DNA from: Pseudonocardia sp.
GTDB taxonomy: Bacteria > Actinomycetota > Actinomycetes > Mycobacteriales > Pseudonocardiaceae
Direction: 5' to 3'
Assembly: GCA_030451825.1 (NCBI GenBank)
Contig: JAKDNL010000002.1
Coordinates: 1 to 58,003, forward strand
Length of the DNA stretch: 58,003 bases
Shown here: positions 17,542 through 25,458 of the stretch, piece after piece
Layout: each line of letters opens with the position of its first letter
How positions within the stretch are numbered: position 1 is the first letter of the stretch
Made by a program: the position numbers and the translations under genes
Notes under the pieces: generated by a model
Databases searched by the model: none
What the model saw: the letters and a program-made list of their open reading frames with translations, nothing else
What the model was told of the DNA's origin: nothing

Positions 17542-18005
17542 GTGCCGACGATGTTCACCGGGATCCGGGTGGTCGAGGTGGCCAGCTTCCAGCTGGTCCC
17601 CGCTGCGGCGGCGGTGCTCGCCGAGTTCGGTGCCGACGTCGTGAAGGTGGAGCCGCCGGCCGGCGACCCGCAGCGCGCGCTGGGACCTGCGGACGGGCCA
17701 CACATCCCTCGATCGAACAGACCAACCACGGCAAGCCCGGCGTCGTCCTCGACACCGTCGCCGAGGAGGGTCGCGCGCAGCTGCGCGGGCTGTGCCCCGG
17801 CGCCGACGTGGTGATGACCAACCTGCGCGATCCGGCACTGGCAGCGCTCGGAATCCGCGAGCAGGACCTGGCGCCCGTGCGGTTCGACGGTGCCGTTGAC
17901 GCCCTCCCCGCCCCGCGACTGGGCGGGCACACCGACGAGATCCTCCGCGAGACGGCATTGACTAGTGGATCACGTCGCTTGTCCGACATTACCCATCCGT
18001 GTTAG
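17542..18005 (+). pseudogene. CaiB/BaiF CoA-transferase, internally deleted and frameshifted
   Basis: It begins as a normal family III CoA-transferase (FTGIRVVEVASFQLVPAAAA, FGADVVKVEPP). It loses frame near 17703-17715 and continues in another frame (QTNHGKPGVVLDTVAEEG, GADVVMTNLRDP). At about 17880 it jumps straight to a C-terminal end (APRLGGHTDEILRE). Some 240 codons between the N-terminal domain and the tail are missing, so it cannot be active. The GTG at 17542 follows GGGAGGG. It sits behind an operator and 9 bp ahead of the regulator gene, so it may now serve only as a leader for that gene. Confidence 0.82.
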
Positions 18006-18014
18006 GTCAGTCAC

Positions 18015-20954
18015 GTGATGACCGACATGTCGACGGCGTCGCCGGCCCCGCGAGGAGCGGGCCCCACCCCTCCCGACGCCTGGCCGATGTCGGCTGACCC
18101 GTCCGCGACGATCGCGCGCGCAGCCCTCAGCAGGCGGATCGCCGATGGGTTCGCGCGCGGACCGGTGGTGATGGTTGTCGCCGGGACTGGAACCGGGAAG
18201 ACAACGATCGCCCGCCTCGTCGCGAAGGAGCGTCAGGAGCGCGTCGGTTGGGTCGCCCTCGAGTCGGGCTCGACGGCAGACGACCTGCGGCGGGTGCTGC
18301 ACGGTGCGAGCACGACGCCCTTCGTCGTTCTGGACGACGTCGAGAACGTCGTGGACGATCCCGATCTCATCGGGATCCTCGTCGGCTACCTCGCCTCGCC
18401 GCCCGCCGGCACGGAAATCCTCGCGCTGACCACACGGTCGCTCGGGCCGGTCGTGGGCGAGCTGGTCCTCGCCGGAACGTGCGACGTCATCGGCCCCTCC
18501 GACCTGGGTGTCCGGTCCGAAGAAGTGGCCGCCCTCGCCGCGGCGGTCCGTCCCGGGCTGTCCGAGGCCGAGGCCACCCGCATTGCCGAACGGGCGGAGG
18601 GGTGGATCGCCGGCTGTGTGCTGTTGATGCGCCTGTTTGGACCGTCCGCCCCGCTATCTCCGGTCCTGGTCGATCTCGTCGAGGCGCGCATTGTGGATGG
18701 TCTGTCCCTCGACGAGCAGGATCTGCTCCTGGCGGGTTCCCTGTTGGATCGGCTGACCCGCCAGGACACCGTCGGGTTGCTCGGCCCCCGCGGGGAGTCC
18801 GTCTTCGGAGCCCTCCGCACCCGGATGCTGCCGATGATCGAGCGCGGCCCCGGGCGCGGCGAGAACGCGGCCCCGGAGGACGCGCTGTTCTACGCCCCGC
18901 TGCTGAAGGAATGCCTCCAGGAGATCCTCCCGAGGCGGCGGGCCGGGAGGCTGCCCGAACTGCGCAGGCGCTTCGCCATGCACCTGAGCCTGGCCGGCCG
19001 TTTCGACGCTGCTGTCGACTGGTGCGTACGAGCGGGTGATCCCCGCCTGGCGGTCGAGGTGTTGCAGGAAGGGATCAGCAGGCTCCCGGACCCCACGCCG
19101 ATCGTGCCGCTTGTGGAGCGGTGGGTCGAGCTGATCGGCGAGCCGTACCTGCTCGCCTCCGACATCCTGACGGCCTGCCGGATCCGAGCGCTGCACGCCG
19201 TGCGTCGCATCGACCGCGCCGTCGTGCTCATCCACCAGCTGGAGCGCGACGGTCGGATGGACGACGTGGTGGCGGTCGACCCAGGGATCGTCGGGGTCGT
19301 GCTGTGGACGTTGCACAGCAGGCCGGGGGAGGCTGAGCAGTACGTCGACGACCGGCGCGACGGCCACCGCGCCGACGCGGTGCGCTTCATGATCGCGGCG
19401 ACCAGCGGCACCGAGCCCGCGCTCTCGCCGCTGACCACTCGCTGGGAGAACATGGCTCCGGTCGTGCACTGGGGCATGCTCTGGCAGGGCCGGTGTATGG
19501 AGATCCTCGGCACCGTCGGCACGTCGGACGCCGTGGACAATCCCAACATCGTGCTGGCTGCGGCCTGGACCGGGCGGACGGAGGACGCCGAGGCGGCCTG
19601 GCAGGACATCCCGGCGGAACGGCGGGCACGCCCCCACGCCCAGTTCGCGCGGGCTGCCCTCGACATTGCCGGCGGCGAGACGGATCGGGCCCGCCGGGTG
19701 CTGCGCGAGAGCGCCGAGGCCGCGCGCAGCACGGGCGGCGAGAACCACCACGAGATCCTGGACGCCTGGGCGGCGCTCAAGAAGGGATCGCCCGCCGAGG
19801 CCGCGGCGGCGCTGCGTCCCGGGCTGGTCGAGCTCGACGGAGTGGAGCGGCGGGCCATCACCGAGTGGGCCAGGCTGGTCTTGGGGCTGGCGATGCTGGA
19901 TCTTGACCGTCCACGGGACACGGTCGATGTGCTCGGGCCGGCGGTGGAGTCGATGTTGCGCTCCCGTCGTCACCTGATGGTCGCTGCCGCGGGTTACGCC
20001 CTCGCGGAGGCACACTCGCGCCTCGGGGACGAGTCCGCCGCCCGGGCCGTCCTCGCCGACTTCCGGAGCCGGGTCGGGTCGCTCGGCAGCTCGTACTGGG
20101 CGGATGAGGCCCTCGGGCGCTGCTACCGACTGCGCTCGGGCGATCTGCTGAACCTTGCGACCCCGCAGGAGACGGCCACGTCGTCCGCGACCGCCGACGA
20201 TCGGCTGCCCCAGCGGGTGGACCTACGGCCCTTCCACGAGCCACCTGGGGTTGTGGTCGACGGCGTCGAGTCCATGGCCCGGCGGATGAAGGTCGTCGAG
20301 CTGATCGCGGACCTCGCCCAGCATCCGGACGGGATCGAACGGGGCAGATTGCAGGAGCGCCTGTTCCCGGAGGTCGGTCGCAGCCGCGGGGGCAACCACT
20401 TCAGACAGATCATCTTCCGGCTCCGCGAGCTGACCGGCGTGCGGCTGGAGCGCAGTGACAACGCGGTGTCCTGGCCGAAGTCGGTGGAGCTTGTCGCCGA
20501 GGACGACACGTTCGAGCGCGCGGCACTGGCGGTCCGGAGCATCAAGGAGCTGAATGCGGAGGACATGCGCTTCCTCCGCGAAGCGGTCGACCTCGCGCCG
20601 GGCGTCTACCTGCCGGGAAGCAACCTGGCCTGGGTGGAGCAGCGCCGGGTGTACCTGTCGGTGCTGCACGAGGAGGCCGTGAGCACGCTGCTGTGGTGCG
20701 CCGTGGAGGCGTCCGACGTCGAGATGGTGCGGCGCTACGCCTCCCGTGCCCTGGAGAGCAACCCGTTCAGCGAGGAGATCTACGGCCTGCTGATGCGGGC
20801 CGAGTATCTCGGCGGGAACCGGGTCGCGGCGATGGCGGTGTACCGCCGTGCGCATTCCGCGTTGGCGGAGCTGGGCCTGGAGCCCGGGCCCGAGTTGCGA
20901 AGGCTCGCCCAGGCCGCGGTCCCCACAACCCCACGAGCCACGCGCCGGAGCTGA
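18015..20954 (+). CDS. large ATPase-BTAD transcriptional regulator (inverted SARP-like)
   Basis: A 979-aa regulator. An N-terminal MalT/STAND-like ATPase has a Walker A motif near 55-62 (GTGTGKTT) and Walker B near 105 (FVVLDDVE). A long helical, TPR-like middle (about 300-720) follows. The C-terminus has a winged-helix domain (about 750-830, with GRLQERLFPEVGRSRGGNHFRQ) and then a BTAD domain to about 970 (VEQRRVYLSVLHEEAV, AEYLGGNRVAAMAVYRRAH). Classical AfsR/SARP proteins have wHTH-BTAD first and the ATPase after, so the order is inverted. Starts at 18015 (GTG), 18018 or 18027 (ATG) are all possible and no clear ribosome site is present. It is the best candidate to bind the eight direct-repeat operators. 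Confidence 0.85.
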   Translation: MMTDMSTASPAPRGAGPTPPDAWPMSADPSATIARAALSRRIADGFARGPVVMVVAGTGTGKTTIARLVAKERQERVGWVALESGSTADDLRRVLHGASTTPFVVLDDVENVVDDPDLIGILVGYLASPPAGTEILALTTRSLGPVVGELVLAGTCDVIGPSDLGVRSEEVAALAAAVRPGLSEAEATRIAERAEGWIAGCVLLMRLFGPSAPLSPVLVDLVEARIVDGLSLDEQDLLLAGSLLDRLTRQDTVGLLGPRGESVFGALRTRMLPMIERGPGRGENAAPEDALFYAPLLKECLQEILPRRRAGRLPELRRRFAMHLSLAGRFDAAVDWCVRAGDPRLAVEVLQEGISRLPDPTPIVPLVERWVELIGEPYLLASDILTACRIRALHAVRRIDRAVVLIHQLERDGRMDDVVAVDPGIVGVVLWTLHSRPGEAEQYVDDRRDGHRADAVRFMIAATSGTEPALSPLTTRWENMAPVVHWGMLWQGRCMEILGTVGTSDAVDNPNIVLAAAWTGRTEDAEAAWQDIPAERRARPHAQFARAALDIAGGETDRARRVLRESAEAARSTGGENHHEILDAWAALKKGSPAEAAAALRPGLVELDGVERRAITEWARLVLGLAMLDLDRPRDTVDVLGPAVESMLRSRRHLMVAAAGYALAEAHSRLGDESAARAVLADFRSRVGSLGSSYWADEALGRCYRLRSGDLLNLATPQETATSSATADDRLPQRVDLRPFHEPPGVVVDGVESMARRMKVVELIADLAQHPDGIERGRLQERLFPEVGRSRGGNHFRQIIFRLRELTGVRLERSDNAVSWPKSVELVAEDDTFERAALAVRSIKELNAEDMRFLREAVDLAPGVYLPGSNLAWVEQRRVYLSVLHEEAVSTLLWCAVEASDVEMVRRYASRALESNPFSEEIYGLLMRAEYLGGNRVAAMAVYRRAHSALAELGLEPGPELRRLAQAAVPTTPRATRRS

Positions 20955-20958
20955 TGGA

Positions 20959-21735
20959 TCAGCGCCCCCGCCAGGCGGGAGCGCGCTTCTCCGCGAAAGC
21001 CCTCGCGCCCTCGACCCGGTCCTCGGAGAGGTAGGGGTTGGGGCCTGCGTTCAGCCGGAGGTTGGCGGGCACGGACATCTCCCAACCCTTGCCTGCCATC
21101 TCCTTGTAGCGGCGCAGGGACAGCGGGGCACGGGTGAGCAGCTCGGCCACCCACTCCTCGACCCGCTTCCCGAACTCCACGCGCGGCCAGACCCGGTTTA
21201 CCAGGCCCATCTCGCGCGCCCGGTCGGCGGGGATCCGGTCGCCGAAGTAGAGCATCTCCATCGCCAAGGCCCGGGGGATCAGGCGTGGGAGCACCACCGA
21301 GCCGAAGTTGGCGCCCATGCCGCGCAGGGACTCGGGCATGCCGAAGACGGACTCCTCCGAGGCCACCCGCAGGTCGCAGGCCATCGCGAGCTCGCAGCCG
21401 CCGCCGAGGGCGTACCCGTCGACGACGGCGATCGTCGGCTTGGGGATCTCCAGGACCGCCTCGTAGACGTTGCGCTCGACCTCGATCATCGGGGTGACGG
21501 TGCGGACGCCCGCGGCGTCGCGATCCCGCATCTCCGTGAGGTCCGCGCCCACGCAGAAGGCCTTCCCACCGGATCCCTGCAGGACGACGACCCAGACCTG
21601 CGGGTCGACGGTGACGTCCACGGCGGCGGCCACGAGCTGCTGCTTGAGCGCGCCGTTGAGCGCGTTGAGACGCTCGGGTCGGTTGAGGGTGAGCCAGGCG
21701 GCGTGGCCGCGCTTGTCGACGACGAGTTCGGTCAC
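20959..21735 (-). CDS. enoyl-CoA hydratase
   Basis: A 258-aa crotonase-fold enzyme. It shows GGKAFCVGADLTEM, the DGYALGGGCELAMACD oxyanion loop and MPESLRGMGANFGSVVLPRLI, where hydratases carry a catalytic Glu. It probably hydrates a 2-enoyl-CoA made by one of the acyl-CoA dehydrogenases. The GTG start overlaps the stop of the lyase-like gene (GTGA). Its stop lies 4 bp from the stop of the convergent regulator gene. Last gene of the leftward dehydrogenase-lyase-hydratase operon. Confidence 0.9.
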   Translation of the reverse strand: MTELVVDKRGHAAWLTLNRPERLNALNGALKQQLVAAAVDVTVDPQVWVVVLQGSGGKAFCVGADLTEMRDRDAAGVRTVTPMIEVERNVYEAVLEIPKPTIAVVDGYALGGGCELAMACDLRVASEESVFGMPESLRGMGANFGSVVLPRLIPRALAMEMLYFGDRIPADRAREMGLVNRVWPRVEFGKRVEEWVAELLTRAPLSLRRYKEMAGKGWEMSVPANLRLNAGPNPYLSEDRVEGARAFAEKRAPAWRGR

Positions 21736-22850
21736 CGGATCTCCTGCAGCTCCACCGCGTCCCGCTGGGCACTGGTAATCGGTGCCTTCCACGGCGACCG
21801 GCGCCCCGCATAGGCGGCGGGGCCGAGGCGGAAGTGTGCTGCCTCCTCGATCGTCTCCACGAACGGCATGTCCATCGGATACAGCCGGGCACCGCGGGGG
21901 CGTGGCCCTGCGAGGGGGATCCGCCCATGGAGCGGCCGCCCGACGATCTCGGCGGCGAGCAACGCGACCTCGATGAGTCGGTCCCGGTCAACCCCAGTGT
22001 TCAGGCCGGACTCTTCGAGCAGGTCGACGAGGTCCTCGGTCGAGATCATTCCGGTCGCACGGCCGTTCCCGCAGTAGGGGCAGCCGCCGATCCCGCCGAC
22101 CGCGGCGTCGATGACCAGTGTCATGTCGGCGGGCATCGCCCGCAGGGCGGCCCATGCCGAGACGAGCGCGGCCCCACGCTGGTCGTGCAGGTGCAGGTGG
22201 ATCGTGCGTATTTCGGGCCAGCGGGCCCGGATCGCGTGGACGTACTCCTCCACCCGCAGCGGGCTGGTCCAGCCCATCGGGTCGCCGAGCCACACGGTGT
22301 CGACGGCGATGCCGGCGTCCCTCCAGGTCCGGACCATCCGGTCGAGGAGACTCAGCCCGTCGGCCACCGCGACGTCCCCGGTCCAGTTCGAGCCGAAGGC
22401 AGCGCCGAGCCGGACGGTCGCAGTGGTCGTCCCAGCCTCGCGGGCTTTCACGACGACGCCCGCCCAGCCGTTGATCTCTTGGGCCTGGGTGCGGTTGGTG
22501 TTGCGCTGCGCGAAGACGTCGCAGGCGTGCCCGGTGAGCCGGGGGCGAGTGTCGACCGTCAGGGGAGGGACGTACTTCGCCCGCCGCTCGGCGCCCTTCT
22601 CGTTGAGCACCAGGGCCGTGTAGTCGACACCGGAGACGGGGGCGAAGCGCGACAGGACCTCCTCGACGTCGGCCATCTGCGGCACCCACTTCGGGCTGAC
22701 GAACGAGCCGATCACCAGGTGGCGCAGGCCGGTCGTGGACAGCGCGTCGAGCAGCTCGACCTTGCGGGCCGTCGGGATGGCCGCGTCCTCGATCTGCATG
22801 CCCTCCCGCATCGTCTCGTCGACGATCCGCACCCGCGGGAGATCAGCCAC
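21732..22850 (-). CDS. HMG-CoA lyase-like (DRE-TIM metallolyase) enzyme
   Basis: A 372-aa protein of the HMGL-like family. It begins with the metal-binding VRIVDETMREGMQ motif, a variant of DxxxRDG, and has HLHLHDQRG, the two-His metal motif, and GIGGCPYCGNGRATG, resembling the Cys-containing loop of HMG-CoA lyase. The length is about 60 residues above the bacterial lyase average. It may cleave a 3-hydroxy-3-methylacyl-CoA (retro-Claisen), as needed for isoprenoid chains. The start is GTG at 22850, overlapping the upstream dehydrogenase by 8 bp. Confidence 0.85.
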   Translation of the reverse strand: MADLPRVRIVDETMREGMQIEDAAIPTARKVELLDALSTTGLRHLVIGSFVSPKWVPQMADVEEVLSRFAPVSGVDYTALVLNEKGAERRAKYVPPLTVDTRPRLTGHACDVFAQRNTNRTQAQEINGWAGVVVKAREAGTTTATVRLGAAFGSNWTGDVAVADGLSLLDRMVRTWRDAGIAVDTVWLGDPMGWTSPLRVEEYVHAIRARWPEIRTIHLHLHDQRGAALVSAWAALRAMPADMTLVIDAAVGGIGGCPYCGNGRATGMISTEDLVDLLEESGLNTGVDRDRLIEVALLAAEIVGRPLHGRIPLAGPRPRGARLYPMDMPFVETIEEAAHFRLGPAAYAGRRSPWKAPITSAQRDAVELQEIR

Positions 22851-23976
22851 CGTTCATCACCAGCACACCGCGCAGATTCCGCCCCTCGAGCTGGTCGGCG
22901 AGCGCGGTGCCGATGTTGGCCAGCGGGTAGCGGGTGATCATGGCGTCGAGGTCGAGTAGGCCGTCCCGGTAGAGGTCCAGGAGCCGCGGCGTGGCCGTGC
23001 GAGGATCGAGGGACCCGAACAGGCAGCCGCGGATCTGCTTGTTGAGCAGCGCGAACATGCCGATGTCGAGCGGCACCGGCGTCTCGCCGAACGGACCCAT
23101 CCCGGTCACCACGAGCACCGCGTCCTTCCCGGTGATGTCCAGCCCGTCGTGCAGGATCTCGGGGGTCACGACGCTGGGGGTGAGGATCACCCGGTCCGCG
23201 CCCTGCCCGTCGGTGAGATCGGCGACCATGCCGCGGACCTCGTCGATGGACGCGGCGGTCCGGGTGGCGCCGAAGGTCTTCGCCCCGTCGCGGCGCAGCG
23301 GCAGCGGATCGACCCCGATGATCTCGCGGGCGCCCACGCTGCGGGCGCCTTGCACGGCGCTGATGCCGAGCCCACCGCACCCGACGACCACGACGACGTC
23401 CCCGGGGCGGGTCCCCGCCCGCTCCACGGCGGACCCCCAGCCGGTCGCGACGCCGCAGGACACGAGCGCGGCGGCCTCGAACGGGACGCCGTCGGGGATC
23501 GGCAGCACGGAGCGCTCGGCGACGACCGTCCGCTCGGCGAACGTGCCGAGCTTGGCCATCAGGTAGAGGGGCTCACCGTCGAGATGATGCCGGTGGGCAC
23601 CGTCGACGAGCTGCCCGCGCAGCATGAAGTCCTTGTTGCCGTTGCACAGCGACCCACGGCCGGACGCGCAGTAGCGGCAGCGTCCGCAGATGGGGGAGAA
23701 GCTCGCGACCACCCGGTCGCCGGGTGCCACCGTGGTGACGCCCGCTCCGATCTCGGCGACGATCCCGGCGGCCTCGTGCCCGCCGAGCATCGGGTAGAGG
23801 GCGGACTCGGCACCAGCGGCGACCCGGTCGCCGCTGCGGAAATGCTCGTCGGAGTGGCAGAGCCCCGCCGCGTGCCACTCGACGAGGACCTCGCCTGGTG
23901 CGGGCGGCGCGACGTCGATCTCCACGACCCGCCACGGCTCGTCCCGACCGGTCACCACCGCTGCCTGTGCCTTCAT
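22843..23976 (-). CDS. zinc-dependent alcohol dehydrogenase
   Basis: A 377-aa medium-chain dehydrogenase of the class III/NDMA-dependent-like group. It has the catalytic zinc motif GLCHSDEH and GGHEAAG, a structural zinc Cys cluster (CGRCRYC, then SLC) and GCGGLG for NAD binding. ATG at 23976 gives the family-like start KAQAAVVTG; GTG at 23997 is the alternative. First gene of a three-gene leftward operon whose operator lies at 24049-24066. Confidence 0.9.
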   Translation of the reverse strand: MKAQAAVVTGRDEPWRVVEIDVAPPAPGEVLVEWHAAGLCHSDEHFRSGDRVAAGAESALYPMLGGHEAAGIVAEIGAGVTTVAPGDRVVASFSPICGRCRYCASGRGSLCNGNKDFMLRGQLVDGAHRHHLDGEPLYLMAKLGTFAERTVVAERSVLPIPDGVPFEAAALVSCGVATGWGSAVERAGTRPGDVVVVVGCGGLGISAVQGARSVGAREIIGVDPLPLRRDGAKTFGATRTAASIDEVRGMVADLTDGQGADRVILTPSVVTPEILHDGLDITGKDAVLVVTGMGPFGETPVPLDIGMFALLNKQIRGCLFGSLDPRTATPRLLDLYRDGLLDLDAMITRYPLANIGTALADQLEGRNLRGVLVMNGG

Positions 23977-24048
23977 CGCTCGTGACAGCACCGTCACCCT
24001 CCCTCTCGCCTTCGCGCGCTCGTGTGCAAGCCCATCACACCGGCGTCT

Positions 24049-24066
24049 CGTTATGGGCCTCGTTAC
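24049..24066 (-). promoter_or_regulatory. direct-repeat operator, leftward copy C
   Basis: CGTTAT - 6 bp - CGTTAC on the plus strand, facing the alcohol dehydrogenase operon, 72 bp before its ATG. Confidence 0.6.
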
Positions 24067-24076
24067 TCCGGCGGTC

Positions 24077-24094
24077 GTAATGCAGCGGGTAACG
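24077..24094 (+). promoter_or_regulatory. direct-repeat operator, rightward copy C
   Basis: GTAATG - 6 bp - GTAACG facing the ferredoxin operon, 58 bp before its GTG. Downstream, GGGTCG and then TGGCTCC recur at almost the same distances as after copy A, which suggests conserved promoter elements. Confidence 0.6.
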
Positions 24095-24152
24095 ACCCGG
24101 GTCGCAGGCTGGCTCCACCCAACGACGGAGCGAGCCTGCGCGGAGGTACCGG

Positions 24153-24371
24153 GTGTCACTGCGGATCACCATCGACTACGACCGGTGCACCGGTCACGGG
24201 CGCTGCTACACGCTCGCGCCCGAGCTGTTCGATGCCGACGACGAGGGCAGGCCGTTCCTGCTGGACGTCGAGTCCGACGACTTCCCCGGCCAGGCGTGGG
24301 CGGCGGCGGAGAACTGCCCCGAAGGCGCCATCACCGTCTCCGACAACGAGTCCGCCAGGAGTTCCTCATGA
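24153..24371 (+). CDS. ferredoxin with C-x2-H-x2-C cluster motif
   Basis: A 72-aa small ferredoxin. The cluster motif is C12-TG-H15-GR-C18 with C55-P: the second ligand position is His, not Cys, as in several actinobacterial P450-partner ferredoxins. It probably binds a 3Fe-4S or His-ligated cluster and passes electrons to the P450 at 12.5-13.7 kb, which lies behind the same operator type. GTG at 24153 has CGGAGG upstream. Its stop overlaps the ATG of the next gene (ATGA). Confidence 0.92.
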   Translation: MSLRITIDYDRCTGHGRCYTLAPELFDADDEGRPFLLDVESDDFPGQAWAAAENCPEGAITVSDNESARSSS

Positions 24372-24688
24372 CCGCCCCGACCGTCCTGCGCGCCGGTGTC
24401 CGCCTGCGCAGCCAGGCCTGCACGACCGAGGCCATCGTGGTGCGCCCGGGGGCCGGGTCCGTCGCGCTGACCTGTGGCGGCCACCCGATGGTCGACCACG
24501 CCGACGCACCAGCGGGCCTGGAGCCCCTCGCGGACCTCGCAGGCGGGACTCAGGTGGGAAAGCGCTACACCGCCGAGGCGGACCCCAGCGTCGAGGTCCT
24601 GGTGACCAAGGCGGGAGTGGGCACCCTCGCCGACGGCACGACCCCGCTGGTCGTGAAGACCGCGCAGCCGCTCCCGGCGAGCGACTGA
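24368..24688 (+). CDS. small conserved-looking protein of unknown function
   Basis: A 106-aa protein that I do not recognise by function. It has a Gly-rich, beta-strand-like pattern with two cysteines (SQACTTEAIVVRPG and LTCGGHPM). There is no signal peptide or membrane segment. It overlaps the ferredoxin (ATGA) and the following SDR (TGATG), so it is firmly inside the operon and made in step with them. The paired Cys and the location suggest a metal- or cofactor-binding accessory role; this is inference. Confidence 0.75.
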   Translation: MTAPTVLRAGVRLRSQACTTEAIVVRPGAGSVALTCGGHPMVDHADAPAGLEPLADLAGGTQVGKRYTAEADPSVEVLVTKAGVGTLADGTTPLVVKTAQPLPASD

Positions 24689-25434
24689 TGGGCGGCCTTC
24701 TCGACGGGCGCACCGCCGTCGTCACCGGCGCCGCGCGCGGGCTCGGGTTCGCCATGGCGCGCGGGTTCCTGCAGCAAGGGGCCCGGGTCGTCGTCGCCGA
24801 TCTCGACAAGGACGCGGCCGCCACCGCCGTCGAAGAGCTGGCGGCAGACGGGCAGGCGCTGGCCGTGGCGTGTGACGTCACCGACGAGCTGTCCGTCGCC
24901 GAGCTGGCCGAACGCGCCTCGCGTGACGGCGCGGGCCTGGACGTCTGGGTCAACAACGCCGGGATCCTGCGAAACGGCGACATGGCGGACATGCCGTTGT
25001 CCGGCTTCCGCGCACTCATCGACGTCCACGTACAGGGCAGCTGGCTGGGCTGCAAGTACGCGGGCATCCACATCGGAGCGCACGGCCGCGGCGGGTCGAT
25101 CGTCAACATCTCCAGCATCGGCGGCAAGGCCGGGCTGGCGGGCCAGACGAACTACAGCACCGCCAAGGCCGCGATCCTCGGCCTGACCAAGGCCGCGGCC
25201 AAGGAGCTGGCCCCGAAGAGCATCCGGGTCAACACGATCCTGCCGGGGATCATGCGCACCGCCATGGCTGAGCAGCTCGCTCCGGAGGACCTCGCCGCCC
25301 GGCTCACCGACGTCCCGCTCGGTCGCATCGGGGAGCCGCACGAGATCGCCGACGCGGCGGTCTTCCTGGCCTCCGACATGTCCACCTTCGTCACCGGAGC
25401 CGCCCTGGAGGTCTCGGGCGGCCGGTTCATGTAG
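24688..25434 (+). CDS. short-chain dehydrogenase/reductase (classical)
   Basis: A 248-aa classical SDR. It has TGAARGLGFAMA for NAD(P) binding, NNAG, catalytic Ser in NISSIGG, YSTAKAA for Tyr/Lys, and the usual end LASDMSTFVTGAALEVSGG. It lacks the insertion of the mycofactocin-type SDRs in this window, so it should use free NAD(P). Likely a 3-hydroxyacyl-CoA or cyclic-alcohol dehydrogenase in the ferredoxin operon. Confidence 0.9.
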   Translation: MGGLLDGRTAVVTGAARGLGFAMARGFLQQGARVVVADLDKDAAATAVEELAADGQALAVACDVTDELSVAELAERASRDGAGLDVWVNNAGILRNGDMADMPLSGFRALIDVHVQGSWLGCKYAGIHIGAHGRGGSIVNISSIGGKAGLAGQTNYSTAKAAILGLTKAAAKELAPKSIRVNTILPGIMRTAMAEQLAPEDLAARLTDVPLGRIGEPHEIADAAVFLASDMSTFVTGAALEVSGGRFM

Positions 25435-25458
25435 TCAGCTTCGAGAGAGGGATCCACG

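Noticed and set aside
17985-18010. ATTACC and GTTAGG just before the regulator gene, resembling the operator
   Set aside because: Spacing is 13 bp rather than 12 and neither half keeps the TAACG core in either orientation.
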